Made by a program: the position numbers and the translations under genes. A stretch of DNA of 64,000 nt from Pseudomonas alcaligenes (lineage in GTDB: Bacteria > Pseudomonadota > Gammaproteobacteria > Pseudomonadales > Pseudomonadaceae), in contig NZ_LZEU01000001.1 of NCBI RefSeq assembly GCF_014490745.1, positions 2,259,501 through 2,323,500 of the forward strand. Direction: 5' to 3'. Numbering within the stretch: the first letter of the stretch is position 1; each line of letters starts with the position of its first letter. The notes beneath the pieces were generated by a model. It did no database searches and was not told where the DNA came from. It saw only the letters and a list, made by a program, of their open reading frames with translations. Below, piece by piece: positions 51,563 through 60,625 of this stretch.

Positions 51563-52567
51563 ATGACGATCAAAGTTGGTATCAACGGATTCGGCCGCAT
51601 CGGCCGCCTGGCCCTGCGCGCTGCTTGGAACTGGCCCGAGCTGGAGTTCGTGCAGATCAACGACCCGGCCGGCGATGCCGCCACCCACGCTCATTTGCTG
51701 AACTTCGACTCGGTGCATGGTCGCTGGCAGCATGAGGCGGGCAGCGATGGTGAGAGCGTGGTGATCGACGGCAAGCGCATTCGCGTCAGCGCCAACAAGG
51801 CCATCGCCGATACCGATTGGAGCGGCTGCGACCTGGTGATTGAGGCCAGCGGCAAGATGAAGACCGTCGCCGTGCTCCAGGCCTATCTGGATCAAGGCGT
51901 GAAGCGCGTGGTGGTCTGCGCACCGGTCAAGGAGCAGGGCGCGCTGAACGTGGTGATGGGGGTCAACCAGCACCTGTTCGACCCGGCGCAGCACCGCATC
52001 GTCACTGCCGCGTCCTGTACCACCAACTGCCTGGCGCCGGTGGTCAAGGTGATCCACGAGAACCTGGGCATCCGCCACGGCTCGATCACCACCATCCACG
52101 ACCTGACAAACACCCAGAGCATCCTCGACACCCCGCACAAGGATCTGCGCCGTGCGCGCGCCTCCGGCATGAGCCTGATCCCGACCACCACCGGTTCGGC
52201 CACAGCCATCGCCGAGATCTTCCCCGAGCTGCGCGGCAAGCTGAATGGTCACGCCGTGCGCGTGCCGCTGGCCAACGCCTCGTTGACCGACTGCGTGTTC
52301 GAGGTGGAGCGCGCGACCACCGCCGAGGAGGTCAACGCTCTGCTCAAGGCGGCCGCCGAAGGCCCGCTGAAGAACATCCTGGGCTACGAAGAGCGACCAT
52401 TGGTGTCCATCGACTACCGTACCGATCCGCGCTCCTCGATCATCGACGCACTGTCGACTCTGGTGGTGGCGGGCACCCAGGTGAAGATCTACGCCTGGTA
52501 CGACAACGAGTGGGGGTACGCCAACCGAGCGGCGGAGCTGGCTCGACTGGTTGGCGCGGCGGAGTAA
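51563..52567 (+). CDS. Glyceraldehyde-3-phosphate dehydrogenase of the arsJ pair
   Basis: 334 residues, complete GAPDH: NAD motif [15 protein letters not shown], catalytic Cys in [12 protein letters not shown], and the C-terminal [11 protein letters not shown]. Placed directly before arsJ. In this pair the enzyme forms 1-arseno-3-phosphoglycerate from arsenate and glyceraldehyde-3-phosphate, which ArsJ exports. It is therefore probably an arsenic-resistance enzyme rather than a glycolytic one. Confidence 0.93.
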   Translation: MTIKVGINGFGRIGRLALRAAWNWPELEFVQINDPAGDAATHAHLLNFDSVHGRWQHEAGSDGESVVIDGKRIRVSANKAIADTDWSGCDLVIEASGKMKTVAVLQAYLDQGVKRVVVCAPVKEQGALNVVMGVNQHLFDPAQHRIVTAASCTTNCLAPVVKVIHENLGIRHGSITTIHDLTNTQSILDTPHKDLRRARASGMSLIPTTTGSATAIAEIFPELRGKLNGHAVRVPLANASLTDCVFEVERATTAEEVNALLKAAAEGPLKNILGYEERPLVSIDYRTDPRSSIIDALSTLVVAGTQVKIYAWYDNEWGYANRAAELARLVGAAE

Positions 52568-52576
52568 GCAGCGATC

Positions 52577-53797
52577 ATGAAGGCGTTGTCAGCCCTTTCA
52601 GCTGAAGTGCGTCAGTACCTATTGGTTACCGGCAACTACTGGGCTTTCACTCTCACCGACGGCGCGTTGCGTATGTTGGTGGTGTTGCACTTTCACACCC
52701 TGGGCTACACGCCACTGCAAATCGCTGCGCTGTTCCTGTTCTACGAGATCTTCGGCGTCATCACCAACCTGGTGGGTGGCTACCTCGGTGCTCGCCTAGG
52801 TCTGAACCGCACCATGAACATCGGTCTGGGCATGCAGGTGCTGGCTTTGCTGATGCTGACAGTGCCGGCCGCGTGGCTGACCGTGCCCTGGGTGATGGGA
52901 GCCCAGGCGCTGTCCGGCATCGCCAAGGATCTCAACAAGATGTCCGCCAAGAGTTCGATCAAGCTCTTGGTGCCGGACAATCAGCAGGGCACGCTGTACA
53001 AGTGGGTGGCCATCCTTACCGGCTCGAAGAACGCGCTCAAGGGCGTCGGTTTCTTCCTCGGTGGAGCGTTACTGGCCTTACTCGGTTTCACTGGATCGGT
53101 GTTGGCCATGGCGTCGGTGCTTGCCTTGATCTGGCTGGGCAGCCTGGTGCTGCTGAAGAAGGATCTGGGCAAGGCCAAGGCCAAACCAAAGTTCCGCGAC
53201 ATGCTGTCCAAGAGCCGGGCGATCAACATCCTCTCGGCCGCGCGGCTGTTCCTCTTCGGCGCTCGCGACGTATGGTTCGTTGTGGCGCTGCCGGTGTACC
53301 TGAGTACCGTATTCGGTTGGGACTTCTGGCTGGTGGGTGGATTCCTCGCCGCCTGGATCATCGGCTACGGCATCGTGCAGTCCTTCGCCCCTAGCATCAC
53401 CGGCAAGAAGAGCGGACACGTGCCGGATGGCCGCGTTGCCTTCTCCTGGGCTCTGGCCCTGGCCGGGCTGCCGGCGCTGATCGCACTGGGGCTGAGCACC
53501 GGCTGGTCGGCACAGGTGGTATTGCTGGGCGGGCTGATGCTGTTCGGGGTGCTGTTCGCGGTGAACTCGTCGCTGCACAGCTACCTGATCGTTAGCTACG
53601 CCAAGGAGGACGGGGTGTCCCTGGACGTGGGCTTCTACTACATGTCCAACGCTCTGGGTCGCCTGATTGGCACGCTGCTCTCGGGCTGGGTATTCCAGCA
53701 GTACGGGCTGGGGGCCTGCCTGTGGGTGTCCAGTGGCTTCGTGCTGCTGGCGGCGCTAATCTCCGTCGGGCTGCCTCGGCACCAGATGCCCTCCTGA
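52577..53797 (+). CDS. arsJ: ArsJ, organoarsenical efflux MFS transporter
   Basis: 406 residues with about twelve membrane helices. Typical ArsJ blocks: TGNYWAFTLTDGALRMLVVLHF, MSAKSSIKLLVPD, ILTGSKNALKGVGFFLGG and VGFYYMSNALGRLIGTLLSG. It exports 1-arseno-3-phosphoglycerate, which breaks down outside to arsenate. Nine bases after the GAPDH gene. Last gene of the operon. Confidence 0.94.
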   Translation: MKALSALSAEVRQYLLVTGNYWAFTLTDGALRMLVVLHFHTLGYTPLQIAALFLFYEIFGVITNLVGGYLGARLGLNRTMNIGLGMQVLALLMLTVPAAWLTVPWVMGAQALSGIAKDLNKMSAKSSIKLLVPDNQQGTLYKWVAILTGSKNALKGVGFFLGGALLALLGFTGSVLAMASVLALIWLGSLVLLKKDLGKAKAKPKFRDMLSKSRAINILSAARLFLFGARDVWFVVALPVYLSTVFGWDFWLVGGFLAAWIIGYGIVQSFAPSITGKKSGHVPDGRVAFSWALALAGLPALIALGLSTGWSAQVVLLGGLMLFGVLFAVNSSLHSYLIVSYAKEDGVSLDVGFYYMSNALGRLIGTLLSGWVFQQYGLGACLWVSSGFVLLAALISVGLPRHQMPS

Positions 53798-53866
53798 TGA
53801 GGCGGGCGTCTTGGCTTGTCTGATGCTTCGATGCAATGGTCCATCGGGTAGCGATCGCGAGTGAAG

Positions 53867-55249
53867 TTATGACCCAGATAGCCTGGGAAACTCCATGTGA
53901 AAGCCAGTGATGCCATCGGCCGAGGTGCACCAGATCCGTCCTCCGTGGGCCTCGACTATTGATCGGGTAATCGCCAGCCCAAGACCCGCATTGCTTGGGC
54001 TGCCTTCCCGCCGGGCGGGATCAATTCGATAAAAGCGATCAAAGAGCTTCGCCAGGTGTTCTGGCTTGATCGTTTCGCCGGGGTTCTCGACAGTCAGGGT
54101 GACAGAGCTCTCGGTCTGGTGGACGGCTACCGAAATGGCCCGTCCAGCGGAGGTATAGCGCAGAGCATTAGACAGTAGATTGGAGATAGCCCGATCAAGC
54201 ATCAGCCTGTCGCCAAGAACACGGCCCCCGCCGGAAGCTTTGAGGAAGATGCCATGATCATCAGCTACTAGGTGGTAGTAATCAAACAGCTTGGCCACAA
54301 CGTCCGCTAGATTGATCGGGGCTCGTTCAGGGGTGATCAGTCCATTATCTGATTTTGCTAGGAAGAGCATGTCATCAATCATCCTGGACATGCGCTTCAA
54401 GTCCTCCAGATTGGAAAACAGGTTGTCCTCGTAGGCATCGGTATCACGTTTTTTGCTCAGGACAACCTCAGTGTGAGTCATCAGATTGCTCACCGGAGTA
54501 CGCAGCTCGTGAGCAATGTCCGCTGAGAAATTGGAAAGCCGGACGAACGCATCCTCCAACCGAGCCAGCATGGCATTGAAAGCCTGAACGAGTTGCTGCA
54601 GCTCCAACGGCACAGGCTCTAGGGGGATTCGTTCCTGTAGCGATCGTGCGGACATCGAGGTGGCGAGACTCGTGACTTGTCGCAAGGGCCTGAGCCCGCT
54701 TCGAGCAACTACCCAACCCAGTGCGGCGCTGATCAGGGCGCTGATGGTCAATCCAATCCAGAACCATCGCTGTAGCGTGTCGAAGAAATGTGCGTGATTG
54801 GTGACGTCGAGAATGAGTACTGCCGTGAGTGGTTGAGGCTGATTGGGTACCGTGATCTTGGCGGTCACTCCGCGGTACATCTGCTCGCCGTTTTGCCAAT
54901 CCCACATCCCTGTACTCTCAGTTCGCTTTAAGTCGTCGGGGATCTCCAACGCCTTGGTATCGGAAAAGAGCACAGTGCCATCGCTGGCAAGTATGGTTGC
55001 CGCCAGTTCCTGATGAGCGCCGAGCAAGGCCCGCAACTGAGGTAGTTCTTCGGTAAGGTTCGATCCGTTGCGGGCGTTGTTGAGGAGATGCCTGGTCGAT
55101 TCGAGTTTTTCTTCTAAGGCCTGCCTATCCAACATTTTGAAGTGGTGCTGGCTAAGCATGTTGAAGCTCAAGCCTGCCGCTGTCAGAACAGCGATCACTG
55201 CGGACATGAACATCAGGCTCATACGTGCGGTTAACGAAAGATGGCGCAT
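53867..55249 (-). CDS. copS: CopS-like heavy-metal sensor histidine kinase
   Basis: 460 residues. Two membrane helices (about 10-32 and 165-185) flank a periplasmic sensor loop. A HAMP domain, the H-box FSADIAHELRTPVSNLM and the ATPase lobe (NLLSNALRYTSAGRA; NAGLGLAITRSIVEAHGG) follow. The typical CusS/CopS-type architecture and the position directly after copR support copper sensing. The stop of copR lies two bases before its start. Confidence 0.88.
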   Translation of the reverse strand: MRHLSLTARMSLMFMSAVIAVLTAAGLSFNMLSQHHFKMLDRQALEEKLESTRHLLNNARNGSNLTEELPQLRALLGAHQELAATILASDGTVLFSDTKALEIPDDLKRTESTGMWDWQNGEQMYRGVTAKITVPNQPQPLTAVLILDVTNHAHFFDTLQRWFWIGLTISALISAALGWVVARSGLRPLRQVTSLATSMSARSLQERIPLEPVPLELQQLVQAFNAMLARLEDAFVRLSNFSADIAHELRTPVSNLMTHTEVVLSKKRDTDAYEDNLFSNLEDLKRMSRMIDDMLFLAKSDNGLITPERAPINLADVVAKLFDYYHLVADDHGIFLKASGGGRVLGDRLMLDRAISNLLSNALRYTSAGRAISVAVHQTESSVTLTVENPGETIKPEHLAKLFDRFYRIDPARREGSPSNAGLGLAITRSIVEAHGGRIWCTSADGITGFHMEFPRLSGS

Positions 55250-55251
55250 GC

Positions 55252-55929
55252 TTACTCCGGAGCATCCATCATGTAGCCCATTCCACGGGCGGTATGGATC
55301 AGCTTGAGATCGAAATCGTCATCGATCTTTGCGCGCAACCGGCGCACTGCAACCTCAATGACGTTGGTGTCGCTATCGAAGTTCATGTCCCAGACCTGGG
55401 AAGCAATCAGCGACTTTGGAAGAACCTCACCGCGCCGTCGCAGCAGCAATTCAAGTAATGAAAACTCCTTCGCCGTCAGGTCGATTCGCTTTCCTCCGCG
55501 GACAGCGCGTCGCTTCATCAGATCGACTTCCAGGTCTGCAATCCTCATGGTGGCCTGCGTAGGGGAGCCATTGCCTCTGCGCAGCAATGTCCGAACCCTG
55601 GCCAGAAGTTCTGAAAACGCGAATGGCTTGATCAGGTAGTCGTCTGCACCCAGCTCGAGACCTTTAACCCGATCTTCCACACCATCGCGTGCGGTCAAGA
55701 ACAAGACCGGAACATCCTTTCCTGCCGCTCGCACCATGCGCAGCACTTCCCATCCATCCAGCCCCGGCATCATCACGTCAAGGATCAGGAGGTCATAGGC
55801 TTCGCTCAGCGCGTGCTGAAGCGCATCGGTACCTGTCATGACCCGGTCGACATTGAACCCTGCCTCGGTGAGCCCTTGCTGCAGATACGCACCGGTTTTG
55901 GGTTCATCTTCAGCTACCAGAAGTTTCAT
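55252..55929 (-). CDS. copR: CopR-like response regulator
   Basis: 225 residues of the OmpR class: receiver domain with phospho-acceptor Asp51 ([16 protein letters not shown]), conserved Lys in [13 protein letters not shown], and a C-terminal winged helix ([35 protein letters not shown]). The start is at the Met of [10 protein letters not shown]; a longer frame is rejected. It is divergent from the copper genes, with a cop-box-like site upstream. Confidence 0.9.
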   Translation of the reverse strand: MKLLVAEDEPKTGAYLQQGLTEAGFNVDRVMTGTDALQHALSEAYDLLILDVMMPGLDGWEVLRMVRAAGKDVPVLFLTARDGVEDRVKGLELGADDYLIKPFAFSELLARVRTLLRRGNGSPTQATMRIADLEVDLMKRRAVRGGKRIDLTAKEFSLLELLLRRRGEVLPKSLIASQVWDMNFDSDTNVIEVAVRRLRAKIDDDFDLKLIHTARGMGYMMDAPE

Positions 55930-55994
55930 GCGAGCAGATTCCTGAAGTCGTGTGGGGCTGAGTTTGGAGGCAAACAGGGCCGCCAACCAGAAGC

Positions 55995-56008
55995 TTACGA
56001 AAATGTAA
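55995..56008. promoter_or_regulatory. Cop-box-like CopR site
   Basis: TTAC-gaaaat-GTAA lies between divergent copR and the downstream copper genes. It is an inverted repeat of the CopR/CusR type (TTACA-N4-TGTAA-like) about 65 bp from the copR start, so it may serve both directions. A weaker copy occurs at 57268-57281. Confidence 0.6.
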
Positions 56009-56137
56009 TTCTGGCTTCAGGTCCCTGACAGGGTGGCTGGTCTAGGGTGCAAACATGAGCACTGGGTTGTGCTCTCGGCCCTCATTAGACAAGACCAAGA
56101 GGTGCCGGCCACAGCTTTCACTGATGGAGACTGCCCT

Positions 56138-56497
56138 ATGAAATCGCTGAAACCTTTGCTCCTGGTTGGTTCGCTGCTGCTGTCTTCTATGGCTTGGGCC
56201 GAGGGGGGCAGCGATCGAGTCTTCGAGCGCATACAACAAATGAGCGACAAAGCCGAAGCCGTGCTGATCCAGGCGGAGCAGGCCCCTGTCGGTGAGCGGC
56301 ATGTGCACTTGAAGGAGCACATGAAAATGCTCGAAGACATCATGAGTAAGCTGCACAACGAACACCCAGCTCCAGGCATTTCTGCCGAAGAGCATCTGGC
56401 CTGGATGGAAACGCACGACAAGCTGGTAGACGGCGTGCTGGCTCAAATGATTCGTGAGCACAAGCTGATGATGGCCGACAAAGAGTGCCATAAGTGA
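56138..56497 (+). CDS. Small periplasmic His/Met-rich protein of the copper cluster
   Basis: 119 residues. A signal peptide ends SMAWA before EGGSDR. The mature helical protein contains HVHLKEHMKMLEDIMSKLH and ends HKLMMADKECHK, rich in His and Met that could bind copper. The family is found in Pseudomonas copper loci next to copRS; its role is not established to my knowledge. The CopR-type site upstream suggests copper induction. Confidence 0.72.
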   Translation: MKSLKPLLLVGSLLLSSMAWAEGGSDRVFERIQQMSDKAEAVLIQAEQAPVGERHVHLKEHMKMLEDIMSKLHNEHPAPGISAEEHLAWMETHDKLVDGVLAQMIREHKLMMADKECHK

Positions 56498-56661
56498 GAT
56501 TTCCCCATCTTCCAGGCCTTCCGTGATTGCTCCTTTGGCCTAGCGGCGCCACATCGGCGCCGTACTTTTTCCTGGTGACGCAATTGTAGTTTTGGGGTCA
56601 GCGGTCTGACAGGAAGCGGGGAATAGCATGAGATTTCCAACACCCCAAGCGAGGTCTCACC

Positions 56662-57210
56662 ATGAAACGCATAACTCCAAATCTGCTGATCAGCGCGCTG
56701 TTCATCAGCACCGCTTTTCCGGCGTTAGCCGAGACCAGTGACGACGTTGGGCAACTGGCCCAGTCGACGCCGACTACACGTACCATCTTCGTGAAGATGG
56801 ACGACATCAGCTACAGCCAAAAGACCATCGATGTGCAGCCAGGCGAAACCGTGCGTTTCGTTCTGAAGAACGAAGGCGCATTGATGCACGAGTTCAACAT
56901 AGGCCAAGCGGCGACCCAACTGGAGCACCAGCTCGAGATGGCGGCCTTGTTCAAAGACGGCACGTTAACGCCGACAGGCATGGCCGAAAGCATTGTCTGG
57001 CACGAGCGTTATGGCACCGGTGAGGCAAACCCGCCTGGGTATCCGGAAGTCATCAAAGCCAAGCATGACGATCCAAACGCGATTCTCGTCGAGCCCGGCA
57101 CAACCAAAGAGTTCGTGTGGACCTTCCCTAAGGCTGGGAGCTTGAGCTTTGCCTGCACACTGCCTGGACATTATCAGGCGGGAATGGTGGGTGAGTTTGC
57201 CCTACGTTAG
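56662..57210 (+). CDS. Cupredoxin-domain periplasmic copper protein, copy 1
   Basis: 182 residues. A signal peptide ends ALA before ETSDD. The cupredoxin fold has type-1 copper ligands: His in ALMHEFNIG and the Cys-His-Met set in FACTLPGHYQAGMVG. The long insert between the ligand strands (about 100-150) is typical of the CopI-like cupredoxins in copper-resistance loci. It is a paralogue of the gene at 57356. Likely binds or oxidises Cu(I) in the periplasm. Confidence 0.85.
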   Translation: MKRITPNLLISALFISTAFPALAETSDDVGQLAQSTPTTRTIFVKMDDISYSQKTIDVQPGETVRFVLKNEGALMHEFNIGQAATQLEHQLEMAALFKDGTLTPTGMAESIVWHERYGTGEANPPGYPEVIKAKHDDPNAILVEPGTTKEFVWTFPKAGSLSFACTLPGHYQAGMVGEFALR

Positions 57211-57219
57211 ATCAGCAGC

Positions 57220-57254
57220 GGTGCTACCCGTTAGCCGTGGGCTTGGGTAGCACC
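57220..57254. terminator. Hairpin after cupredoxin copy 1
   Basis: GGTGCTACCC and GGGTAGCACC form a perfect 10-bp stem around a 15-base loop. TAGATC and GATCTA flank it and could extend the pairing. No T-tract follows. It may end or attenuate the upstream message. Confidence 0.5.
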
Positions 57255-57267
57255 GATCTAACGAACC

Positions 57268-57281
57268 TTACTTAGATGTAT
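57268..57281. promoter_or_regulatory. Degenerate cop-box-like site before cupredoxin copy 2
   Basis: TTAC-ttagat-GTAT matches the site at 55995-56008 in spacing but has one mismatch in the second arm. It lies about 75 bases upstream of the second cupredoxin gene, consistent with direct CopR control of that gene. Confidence 0.35.
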
Positions 57282-57355
57282 TTTTCGCGCCAGCGTGCCG
57301 GCAGCTTCGCCTAACTAGCATCAGGGCGTTCCTCCCCCCACCAAAGAGGCTCACC

Positions 57356-57889
57356 ATGAAACTCAGATCACTTCACCTAATGACGACCATTGGCTTTCTC
57401 CTCAGTGCTGCCAACGCTCTCGCAGGCCCTGGCCACAACAAAGACAGCATCGGTCAGCCGGGAGACAGCAAGGAGGTAGACCGCACCATCGAAGTACGGA
57501 TGGGCGACATCTTCTTCGAGCCCAAGGCAATTGAAGTCAAGGCGGGCGAGACGGTGCGTTTCGTATTGCAGAACGAGGGAGCTCTGCTGCACGAATTCAA
57601 TCTGGGCAAAGCAGCGTCCCATGCCGCGCATCAGAAGGAGATGGCCGCGATGTTTCAGAACGGCACGCTGTCCCCGACGGCTGCGCATGACATGACCAAG
57701 ATGGACCATGCCATGGGAGGCATGAAGATGGCCGGTATGAAGCACGACGACCCCAACAGTGTTCTAGTAGGACCTGGTGCACGCGAGGAGCTGGTTTGGA
57801 CCTTCTCCGAGACCACTGATCTGGAGTTCGCTTGCAATGTCCCTGGGCACTATCAGTCAGGAATGGTCGGTAAGGTGACCGTACGCTGA
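57356..57889 (+). CDS. Cupredoxin-domain periplasmic copper protein, copy 2
   Basis: 177 residues. A signal peptide ends ALA before GPGHNKD. Cupredoxin ligands: His in ALLHEFNLG and FACNVPGHYQSGMVG. Its insert differs from copy 1 in being Met/His-rich (MTKMDHAMGGMKMAGMKHDD), a likely extra Cu(I) site. The strands are otherwise closely parallel to copy 1, so the pair arose by duplication and diverged in the insert. Confidence 0.87.
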   Translation: MKLRSLHLMTTIGFLLSAANALAGPGHNKDSIGQPGDSKEVDRTIEVRMGDIFFEPKAIEVKAGETVRFVLQNEGALLHEFNLGKAASHAAHQKEMAAMFQNGTLSPTAAHDMTKMDHAMGGMKMAGMKHDDPNSVLVGPGAREELVWTFSETTDLEFACNVPGHYQSGMVGKVTVR

Positions 57890-57969
57890 ACTCTATTGAT
57901 AAGCGTCAACTCAGGTGAAAACTCAGCGGCCTATGCTGATCCAACAGCCATTGAATCGAGGCTACTGTC

Positions 57970-58215
57970 TTGGAGCACACCCATCATTCCAGCGCGGCGG
58001 AACCACCTTTCTGGAAGCGCAAGATCGGCATCGCGTTGATCATGCTGGCCGTCATCGGCGTCTTCTATGTGGCGCGAGAGCATTACGGCCATCTTTCACA
58101 GGCTCTGCCGTACCTAATCCTGCTGCTGTGCCCGCTGATGCACCTGTTTGGCCACAATCATGGCGGTCAATCGCGTTCCAGCAGCGCCGTTTCCAAGGAC
58201 GAAAATAGGACATAG
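57970..58215 (+). CDS. DUF2933 small membrane protein
   Basis: 81 residues from a probable TTG start. A His-rich N-terminus (EHTHHSS), a transmembrane segment (about 18-35) and a second one ending [13 protein letters not shown], the DUF2933 hallmark. Such proteins accompany copper and silver export ATPases and may hand metal to them. Five bases before the P-type ATPase gene, so cotranscribed. Confidence 0.75.
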   Translation: MEHTHHSSAAEPPFWKRKIGIALIMLAVIGVFYVAREHYGHLSQALPYLILLLCPLMHLFGHNHGGQSRSSSAVSKDENRT

Positions 58216-58220
58216 ATCGC

Positions 58221-60590
58221 ATGCACAACCCCTCCAGCCTTCAAGACCAGGATCATTCCCATCACTCCCATGGACACCCAGGGAGTCTGCGCGACCCGGT
58301 GTGTGGCATGGAAGTCAAACCTGACAGCCCTTACCACAAGAGCATTGAAGGGAAGGCCTATCACTTCTGCAGTGCGAAGTGCCTGGAGAAATTCCAAGCA
58401 GAACCTCATCAGTACCTGGGGCATCAATCGCATGCTGGGCATCACCAGCCTGCCACTTCGCCGCAGCCTTCGGCGCCGGCAAGCCCGGGTACTGAATACA
58501 CCTGCCCGATGCATCCTGAGATCCGCCAACCCACTCCTGGGAACTGTCCGATCTGCGGCATGACGCTAGAAACTGTCATCCCGGAGCTGGAGGAGGAAGA
58601 GAATCCGGAGCTGAAAGACTTCTCGCGGCGGTTCTGGTGGACCCTGCCGCTGACCATCATCGTGACCGTGCTGGCGATGGCTGGTCACTCCTTACAGCTA
58701 TTCCATGGCACGACCCAGAATTGGGTCGAGCTTGTTCTGGCAACGCCCGTGACGCTATGGGGCGGCTGGGTATTCTTCACCCGCGGCATCGAATCCATTC
58801 GCCACCGTAGCCCCAACATGTGGACCCTGATTGGTTTGGGAACGGCAGCTGCCTATCTCTACAGTGTGTTCGCTACCTTGGTACCGCAATGGTTTCCGGC
58901 AGCCTTCGTTCAGGATGGCCGCATCGGCGTCTACTTCGAGGCTGCTGCGGTGATCATCTCGCTCACGCTCTTGGGCCAGATGCTCGAGCTCAAGGCCCGC
59001 TCGCAAACTTCTGCAGCCATCAAATCGCTGCTGGGGTTGGCCCCCAAGACAGCGCGGCGCATCAGGCCCGACGGCCAGGAGGAAGATATTCCTCTGACTC
59101 ATGTCCATCAGGGCGACCATCTGCGTGTCCGGCCGGGTGAGAAAGTCCCCGTGGATGGCACGGTGCTGGAGGGGGAGAGCGCGGTCGACGAGTCGATGCT
59201 CACCGGAGAGCCGGTACCCGTCACCAAGCGGGCAGGGGACTCCCTGATAGGCGCCACCATGAACACCCATGGCAGCCTGGTGATGGAGGCGCAGAAAGTC
59301 GGCGCAGAAACCATGCTGTCGCAGATCGTTCAGATGGTGGCAAAAGCCCAACGCTCTAAGGCGCCCATGCAGCGAATGGCCGATGCCGTGGCGGGGTATT
59401 TCGTGGTCGGGGTGATCCTGATTGCGATCCTGACCTTCTTCGGCTGGGGGCTATTCGGGCCGGAATCAGGTTGGGTGTTCGGCCTGATCAATGCCGTGGC
59501 AGTGCTGATCATCGCCTGCCCCTGCGCGTTGGGGCTGGCGACGCCCATGTCGGTCATGGTCTCGACTGGCAAGGCCGCCAGCAGCGGTGTGCTGTTCCGC
59601 GATGCCAGCGCTATAGAGAACCTTTGCAAGATCGACACGCTCATCGTCGACAAAACCGGAACGCTGACTGAGGGTCGACCGGTCTTCCATAGTGCAGAGG
59701 GAACCGGATCGTTCGACTCGGACGAGGTGTTGCGCTTGGCCGCTAGCCTTGACCAGGGCAGCGAGCATCCGCTGGCTCACGCCATCGTCGATCATGCCCG
59801 TAGCACAGGACTCACCTTGGCCAAGCCAGACACATTCGAGTCAGGCTCAGGCATCGGTGTGAGAGGGCTGGTCGATGGTCATCAATTGCAGCTAGGAAAC
59901 ACAGCCCTAATGGATGAGGCTGGCGTCGACATTACCCCGCTACGCAATCGTGCCGAGCAGCTGCGCCTAGAGGGTATCAGCATCATCTATCTGGCAGTGG
60001 ATGGCCGCCTGGCGGGGCTGCTAGCCGTATCCGATCCGATCAAGCCGACCTCCCAGCAGGCCGTCTCCAAACTGCAAAGCGAGGACGTGAAGGTCATCAT
60101 GGCGACCGGTGACGGTCTGACGACAGCAAAGGCCGTTGCCAAGCAGTTGGGGATCGAGGAAGTCCATGGGGAGGTCAAGCCGCAAGACAAGGAGAAGCTG
60201 GTCGCCGATCTGCAGAGCTACGGTCGGCGTATCGCCATGGCGGGTGACGGGATCAACGATGCGCCGGCTCTGGCCAGGTCCGATGTGGGTATCGCCATGG
60301 GTACAGGCACAGACGTGGCCATGAATAGCGCCCAGGTGACCTTGGTTAAGGGCGATCTGATGGGCATCCTGCGAGCACGCACGCTGTCGGTGGCCACGGT
60401 GAAGAACATGCGGCAGAACCTGGCCTTTGCATTCCTCTACAACGCGATGGGTATTCCGCTGGCGGCTGGGCTGCTGTACCCGCTGACGGGCCATCTGCTG
60501 TCGCCACTGATAGCCGCCCTGGCGATGAGCGTGAGTTCTGCGTCGGTAGTCTTCAATGCGCTGCGACTACGGCAAACACGGATCGATTAG
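58221..60590 (+). CDS. copA: Copper-exporting P1B-type ATPase with YHS and metal-binding N-terminus
   Basis: 789 residues. A His-rich start ([11 protein letters not shown]) leads to a YHS domain (RDPVCGMEV...HFCSAKC) and then a heavy-metal-binding segment [22 protein letters not shown] instead of classic CxxC HMA domains. The membrane CPC motif is in [15 protein letters not shown] (~433), the phosphorylation site in [10 protein letters not shown] (~477), and the hinge in [12 protein letters not shown]. Such ATPases export Cu(I) (or Ag) to the periplasm. Follows the DUF2933 gene. Confidence 0.93.
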   Translation: MHNPSSLQDQDHSHHSHGHPGSLRDPVCGMEVKPDSPYHKSIEGKAYHFCSAKCLEKFQAEPHQYLGHQSHAGHHQPATSPQPSAPASPGTEYTCPMHPEIRQPTPGNCPICGMTLETVIPELEEEENPELKDFSRRFWWTLPLTIIVTVLAMAGHSLQLFHGTTQNWVELVLATPVTLWGGWVFFTRGIESIRHRSPNMWTLIGLGTAAAYLYSVFATLVPQWFPAAFVQDGRIGVYFEAAAVIISLTLLGQMLELKARSQTSAAIKSLLGLAPKTARRIRPDGQEEDIPLTHVHQGDHLRVRPGEKVPVDGTVLEGESAVDESMLTGEPVPVTKRAGDSLIGATMNTHGSLVMEAQKVGAETMLSQIVQMVAKAQRSKAPMQRMADAVAGYFVVGVILIAILTFFGWGLFGPESGWVFGLINAVAVLIIACPCALGLATPMSVMVSTGKAASSGVLFRDASAIENLCKIDTLIVDKTGTLTEGRPVFHSAEGTGSFDSDEVLRLAASLDQGSEHPLAHAIVDHARSTGLTLAKPDTFESGSGIGVRGLVDGHQLQLGNTALMDEAGVDITPLRNRAEQLRLEGISIIYLAVDGRLAGLLAVSDPIKPTSQQAVSKLQSEDVKVIMATGDGLTTAKAVAKQLGIEEVHGEVKPQDKEKLVADLQSYGRRIAMAGDGINDAPALARSDVGIAMGTGTDVAMNSAQVTLVKGDLMGILRARTLSVATVKNMRQNLAFAFLYNAMGIPLAAGLLYPLTGHLLSPLIAALAMSVSSASVVFNALRLRQTRID

Positions 60591-60604
60591 TCTTGATCGC
60601 AAGA

Positions 60605-60625
60605 AGGGGCCGTATCGCGGCCCCT
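60605..60625. terminator. Terminator hairpin between copA and the ATPase gene
   Basis: AGGGGCCG and CGGCCCCT make a perfect 8-bp GC-rich stem with a TATCG loop, between the convergent copA and the AAA-family gene. There is only a short T-containing tail, so it is a moderate bidirectional terminator. Confidence 0.6.
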
